A program made the translations under genes and the position numbers. Shown here in pieces: positions 29,799 to 33,223 of a stretch of DNA of 33,223 nt. The notes under the pieces were generated by a model. The model did no database searches. It was not told the origin of the DNA and was given only the letters and a program-made list of their open reading frames with translations. The stretch comes from a virus: the IMG/VR virus record IMGVR_UViG_3300038701_002693, positions 1-33,223 of that record; one strand, given 5' to 3'. Positions within the stretch are counted from its first letter, which is position 1, and each line of letters starts with the position of its first letter.

Positions 29799-30458
29799 AT
29801 GAAATTAAGCGAGAACACATTAGCAATATTACAATCTTTTTCTAACATTAATAAGTCGATTTTGATTAAAAGTGGTAATATTGTCAAAACAAAACCAGAA
29901 CTTACAGACTCTCCAACAGTAAAAGCAAAAATCGACGAAACTTTTCCTGTCGATTTTGCTATTTACGAATTCAAAAAGTTTCTTCAGATCATATCGCTCT
30001 TTGACGATCCTGAGCTGGATTTTAAGGATACTCATGTTGAAATCAAGGATAAGAATAATAAGAAAAGCACAATTTATTATGATGATCCAAGATATGTTTC
30101 AGGAGCAGATTATGACAAGAATCTTAAATTACCATCGGTAGATGTGTCATTTGAGGTAGATTATGATACAATACAATCTGTGATTAAATCTTCCAAAACA
30201 CTTGGTCATTCTGAGATCTGTTTTCGTGGTGAAGATGATAAATTATATGTTTCATCCTTTGAAAAAAGACAAAAGGATAATTTTTCAATCCAAATTGGTG
30301 AAACTGATAAAAAATTCACTATGATTTTTTCAATATCAGACTTCAGTATTATGAAAACAAAATATGATGTTGAATTATGTTTTAAAGGTATTGCTAAATT
30401 AGAATCACAAAATCTAACTTATTGGATAGCTCCTCTAAGTAAATCAACATATTCTTAA
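29799..30458 (+). CDS. 45: Sliding clamp gp45
   Basis: A 219-residue clamp (T4 gp45: 228). MKLSENTLAILQSFSNINKSILIKSGNIVKTK aligns with T4 MKLSKDTTALLKNFATINSGIMLKSGQ, and VDFAIYEFKKFLQIISLFDDPEL with the T4 VDFDVAIYDLNGFLGILSL. A trimeric ring that holds polymerase on DNA and, with gp33 and gp55, activates late transcription. AAAGG precedes the ATG. Gene order 45-44-62-regA is as in T4. Confidence 0.95.
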   Translation: MKLSENTLAILQSFSNINKSILIKSGNIVKTKPELTDSPTVKAKIDETFPVDFAIYEFKKFLQIISLFDDPELDFKDTHVEIKDKNNKKSTIYYDDPRYVSGADYDKNLKLPSVDVSFEVDYDTIQSVIKSSKTLGHSEICFRGEDDKLYVSSFEKRQKDNFSIQIGETDKKFTMIFSISDFSIMKTKYDVELCFKGIAKLESQNLTYWIAPLSKSTYS

Positions 30459-30469
30459 AGGATTATATT

Positions 30470-31417
30470 ATGGAACACACCATTTGGGTAGAGAAATATC
30501 GTCCAAAAACAATCAATGAATGTATTCTTCCATTTAGGATCAAACAGTCCTTTATGAAATATATTGAAGACGGAGAAATTTCTTCTAATTTATTGTTGGA
30601 AGGTCCTCCAGGGCTTGGCAAAACTACAATCGCTTTGGCTGCCATGCATGAACTTGATTGTGAATACATCATGATCAATGCGTCATTGGATGGTAATATT
30701 GATATGATTCGATATGAAGCTCAGTCCTTTGCTACAAAAATGTCTCTGGATGGAAAAAGAAAATATATCATATGGGATGAAGCTGAACGTATGTCAGCAG
30801 CAGCTCAGGATGCTATCCGATCATTTATTGAAGAATTTTCAATGACATGCGGATTTATATTCACATGTAATAATAAGAATTTAATCCATAGCGCTATTCG
30901 ATCACGTTTAGCTACAATTGATTTTTCAATTACCCGTGAAGAAAAACCACTCTTACTTAAGCAATATTACAAAAGAGTAATTGAAATTCTCGATGAAGAA
31001 AATATTGAATATGATAAGAAAGCTATCGTTGATTATATTGCTCAAAGAAAGAATAGCGTAGATTTTAGAAATATCTTAATTCATCTTCAACATGTGAGTA
31101 AATTGGGTAAGATCACAGAAGATACTTTGTTTCATAAGATTGATGAAAGATTTCTTGATCTTATTTCTTATCTTAAGGCTAAAAATTTCGATTCTGTTCG
31201 TAAATGGGTAGTTGATAATCCAGAGTTTGGTTCATCAAATCTATATAGACTTTTCTATGATAATTTGGAATCATCATTTGGAAGCAACAAAGCTCTCATG
31301 GCTGCTATCATTATTTTGATTGGTAAATATCAATATCAAAATGAATTTGTTGCGGATCAGGAAATAAATACAGCAGCATTTCTTGTCGAATGTATGTTAG
31401 AAATTGGTTCAAAATGA
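30470..31417 (+). CDS. 44: Clamp loader large subunit gp44
   Basis: A 315-residue AAA+ ATPase (T4 gp44: 319). IWVEKYRPKTINECILP is the standard loader start; Walker A GPPGLGKTT is at 45-53, Walker B IIWDEAE at 100-106, sensor region GFIFTCNNKNLIHSAIRSRL near 128-147 where the SRC motif reads SRL. It assembles as four copies with one gp62 to open the gp45 ring. AAGGA precedes the ATG. Confidence 0.96.
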   Translation: MEHTIWVEKYRPKTINECILPFRIKQSFMKYIEDGEISSNLLLEGPPGLGKTTIALAAMHELDCEYIMINASLDGNIDMIRYEAQSFATKMSLDGKRKYIIWDEAERMSAAAQDAIRSFIEEFSMTCGFIFTCNNKNLIHSAIRSRLATIDFSITREEKPLLLKQYYKRVIEILDEENIEYDKKAIVDYIAQRKNSVDFRNILIHLQHVSKLGKITEDTLFHKIDERFLDLISYLKAKNFDSVRKWVVDNPEFGSSNLYRLFYDNLESSFGSNKALMAAIIILIGKYQYQNEFVADQEINTAAFLVECMLEIGSK

Positions 31418-31584
31418 TTAAGAAATGTTTTATGTGTGATAAGACAATCTTTAAAGTTGCTGGTTATATTGCTGTGGCTGGTGAAGATTATGAATTAAAG
31501 AAGCCACTTTGCAAAAAGTGTTATGTGAGGATTGAAGATGAATACAAAAAACAACAAAAAGAAGAGCCTTCCGATTGGGACTAA
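31414..31584 (+). CDS. Small zinc-ribbon protein between 44 and 62
   Basis: Start at the ATG overlapping the gp44 stop (ATGA), 56 residues: MIKKCFMCDKTIFKVAGYI..., with CFMC at 5-8 and CKKC near 33-36, a zinc ribbon. The T4 locus has no such gene between 44 and 62. Function unknown; it may help the clamp loader or transcription. It overlaps the gp62 start by 47 bases. Confidence 0.65.
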   Translation: MIKKCFMCDKTIFKVAGYIAVAGEDYELKKPLCKKCYVRIEDEYKKQQKEEPSDWD

Positions 31585-31984
31585 AGAAGCAGGCGTTTCT
31601 CCATTTGAATATGTGAATGCGATCAATCGCGGTGAAAATCTTATTAAATCTTCATATGACCATACTGGTTATTACGACAAATATTACAATGCTTATATTG
31701 CGAATAAAGCATTTTCATTTCATTATGATACTATATTGATGGCCAATGAGATGAATATGAATCATGGTCTGGATAATACTCTTCAATATGATTATTATAT
31801 GAACACGATTCGGCCGAGAACACGTAGAGGAAAATGGTTCAAAGCTCAGAAAAATGACGATCTTCAAATTATATGCGATTTTTTCAATATAAATAAATCT
31901 GTAGGACTTCAATATATGAAGATTTTATCAGATCATGACATAATAAAAATAAAAACAAAAGGTGCTAGTGAACATGGAAAATGA
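31538..31984 (+). CDS. 62: Clamp loader small subunit gp62
   Basis: Start at the ATG at 31538 (GAGGA upstream), 148 residues, shorter than T4 gp62 (187). SPFEYVNAINRGENLI, then YNAYIANKAFSFHYDTILMANEMNMNHGLDNTLQYDYYMNTIRPRTRRGKWFKA is the pattern of gp62 proteins from T4-like and cyanophages. It lacks an ATPase motif, as expected. Position between 44 and regA confirms it. Confidence 0.9.
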   Translation: MNTKNNKKKSLPIGTKEAGVSPFEYVNAINRGENLIKSSYDHTGYYDKYYNAYIANKAFSFHYDTILMANEMNMNHGLDNTLQYDYYMNTIRPRTRRGKWFKAQKNDDLQIICDFFNINKSVGLQYMKILSDHDIIKIKTKGASEHGK

Positions 31985-32369
31985 AGATTTATTCAGAAAT
32001 TACGGAATCAGAGTGAAATTAAAGAATGATTCCTTTAACATTATTAAGGAAACCCTCACACGGATTGGAATTCCTTCCTATAAAAATAATACTTTAACAC
32101 AGACATGTCATATATTTCATCGTCAAGGAAATTATGCAATCTGTCATTTTAAGGAAATGTTGGCCTTTGATGGCAAGGATGTTGACATTTCAAACGATGA
32201 CCTAAATAGACGTGATATTATTGTACGTCTTCTAAAAGAATGGAATCTTATAGATCCATTAGACGATTTTGAGAATGTTGAAAATGATATGCTCAAACTG
32301 AAAATTATCTCATCAAGCGATAAGAAAAATTGGTCGTTCATACAAAAATATACAATCGGAAAAAAATAA
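31974..32369 (+). CDS. regA: Translational repressor RegA
   Basis: Start at ATG 31974 (AAAGGTG upstream), 131 residues (T4: 122). IIKETLTRIGIPSYKNNTLTQTCHIFHRQGNYAICHFKEMLAFDG aligns closely with T4 VKETLTRMGIANNKDKVLYQSCHILQKKGLYYIVHFKEMLRMDG, and the end SFIQKYTIGKK with LVPKYTIGN. RegA binds start regions of early mRNAs and blocks their translation. It overlaps gp62 by 11 bases. Confidence 0.96.
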   Translation: MENEDLFRNYGIRVKLKNDSFNIIKETLTRIGIPSYKNNTLTQTCHIFHRQGNYAICHFKEMLAFDGKDVDISNDDLNRRDIIVRLLKEWNLIDPLDDFENVENDMLKLKIISSSDKKNWSFIQKYTIGKK

Positions 32370-32733
32370 TGATAGATGATGAAGAACTTTTAAATCCCCA
32401 TATACTGATATAGAAAATTATGGTGTATCCGCAGAAATGAATGAAAAAGTTTTAGATGAAAAACTTGATATAGTTTTAAATATGTATAAAATTCAATCCA
32501 AACATTTATTGGACGAAATTTCAAAAAAGCTTAAATCTATGGGTAAAAATGTGCTATATATGAGTGATCCTGTGGTATTGTTGAATGGCACATGTTATAC
32601 TGCGCAAAAACAGCAAATTGATCACGTAGATGATTTAGAAAAGATATCAAAATTTCTCTTATATAAAAATATCATCTTATATATGGCTATTAGTACGCCA
32701 TATTATAAAGTACTTAGATACGCAGCTTTTTAA
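32369..32733 (+). CDS. Hypothetical protein with apparent frameshift after regA
   Basis: The ATG at 32369 overlaps the RegA stop (TAATG) and reads MIDDEELLNPHILI then TAG. A one-base shift at the CCCC run (32396-32399) would continue as PYTDIENYGVSAEMNEKVLDEKLD to the stop at 32733, giving about 121 residues. Without it, the downstream part starts at ATG 32437 with no ribosome site. The coherent composition across the join suggests one gene that is broken or misread. T4 has DNA polymerase (43) here; this is not it. Confidence 0.55.
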
Positions 32734-33223
32734 TTATATAGGAAAAAAGTAACACCAAAGCGAATTTTTTTGTGTACATCCCTGGAGAATAGTGTAGATT
32801 ACCATTATCGAAACAAACACGGAAACATTCAAGTTTGTTTCACATAGAATATCAACAGGAGGTATATGTGTCATGGTTTAATTAGTCTTAGATTTATTAG
32901 AGATAAAATTAGAGTAAGATACGTAAAATAATGTAAAAATGTATGAGTTGTTATAGTTTTTACTATAAATAACACATACCATAAAATTGAGGAGTGTGCA
33001 GACCCTTTAGTCGGGTGTTCCCGATATCTGTACAATTAACTTCGGTTAAGATCTTTGACAATTGAATATTGTTTATTTGTAGATGCAAAATCTATGATTA
33101 AAAGCCTTTCTGGCTGCCTTACCATTAATTTGGACGGTATCATAGACTTTGTGTTTACGCCAGAAGCTGCTAGGTTTTCTAGAGGCTTAAAATAGTAAAT
33201 TGATAGTGTAATTGACATAGCCT
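32734..33223. other. Non-coding right end, about 490 bases
   Basis: No gene I can support. It contains a strong AGGAGG followed by a possible 21-residue ORF at 32866-32931 (spacing of 3, doubtful) and a perfect TATAAATA on the plus strand at 32964-32971. Hairpins GTCGGG-TGTT-CCCGAT and TTAAC-TTCG-GTTAA lie near 33012-33050. Short ORFs on both strands at 33036-33218 have no ribosome site. It may be the leader of the next operon outside the window. Confidence 0.5.
32964..32971 (+). promoter_or_regulatory. Late promoter-like TATAAATA near the right end
   Basis: A perfect match to the T4 late consensus, followed by AACAC and then TTGAGGAG. It would drive genes beyond the window or a structured RNA with the hairpins at 33012-33050. 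Confidence 0.4.

Noticed and set aside
32866-32931. 21-residue ORF after AGGAGG
   Set aside because: The spacing to the ATG is only 3 bases and the peptide has no distinguishing feature.
32990-33060. Group I intron or riboswitch at the right end
   Set aside because: The short hairpins do not show the conserved P7 or R/S sequences of group I introns, and no riboswitch core is recognisable.
33036-33218. 60-residue minus-strand ORF and a 33-residue plus-strand ORF at 33093-33194
   Set aside because: Mutually overlapping, no ribosome site, no recognisable protein; kept only as part of the non-coding right end.
1-33223. CRISPR array, insertion sequence or prophage integrase
   Set aside because: No regularly spaced repeats, transposase or integrase motifs were seen on either strand.

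Overview
The window is about 33 kb of AT-rich, gene-dense DNA from a large T4-like myovirus. The evidence is a set of T4-type core genes in T4-like order: single-stranded DNA-binding protein (32), helicase loader (59), late co-activator (33), UvsY, UvsW, late sigma factor (55), the 46/47 recombination nuclease, sliding clamp and clamp loader (45, 44, 62) and RegA. The host is probably an alphaproteobacterium. A GapR (DUF2312) protein is encoded, and the tmRNA-like sequence has an ANDN-type tag and a GGCAGUU T-loop that I associate with alphaproteobacterial tmRNA.

Layout. Positions 1-13,344 are almost all minus strand, read from right to left. They hold gp33, gp59 and gp32; a CMP/dCMP deaminase; an Smr-domain protein; RNA ligase 1; GapR; ThyX; an amidase endolysin; a HAD phosphatase; an HTH-metallophosphoesterase; the tmRNA-like pieces; a GIY-YIG protein; glutaredoxin; a Tad2-like (DUF2829) anti-Thoeris protein; and a truncated glycosyltransferase. 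One small plus-strand gene (5,908-6,252) interrupts the block. Many genes are short, and junctions overlap as ATGA or TAATG, which suggests tight translational coupling. From 13,414 to the right end everything is plus strand: a tail-tube-fold protein, uvsY, uvsW, an Lsm-like protein, a 600-base non-coding region, gp55, gp47, gp46, peptide deformylase, nucleotide and sugar metabolism genes, gp45, gp44, gp62, regA, a frameshifted small gene and a second non-coding region.

Four free-standing homing endonucleases (one HNH, one PD-(D/E)XK-like, two GIY-YIG-type) lie between core genes at 17,620, 21,703, 24,773 and 26,615. Each follows an ATAAATA late-promoter-like element set in an inverted repeat that covers the start codon or ribosome binding site. 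This has the logic of the T4 I-TevI late-expression switch. The 3' end of each endonuclease gene supplies the Shine-Dalgarno of the next core gene.

Working together: gp46/47, UvsY, UvsW, gp32 and gp59 do recombination-dependent replication. gp45/44/62 load the polymerase clamp and, with gp55 and gp33, drive late transcription from TATAAATA promoters. A UDP-galactopyranose mutase, a GalE-like epimerase fused to a dNTP-pyrophosphohydrolase-like domain, and two or three glycosyltransferase-like proteins look like a nucleotide-sugar and glycosylation module. An Ala-type tmRNA tRNA-like domain with its tag sequence moved downstream, an ArfA-like peptide, an Smr-domain protein and peptide deformylase may form a phage ribosome-rescue set. 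That grouping is inference. gp47 and the gene after regA each carry an apparent single-base frameshift.
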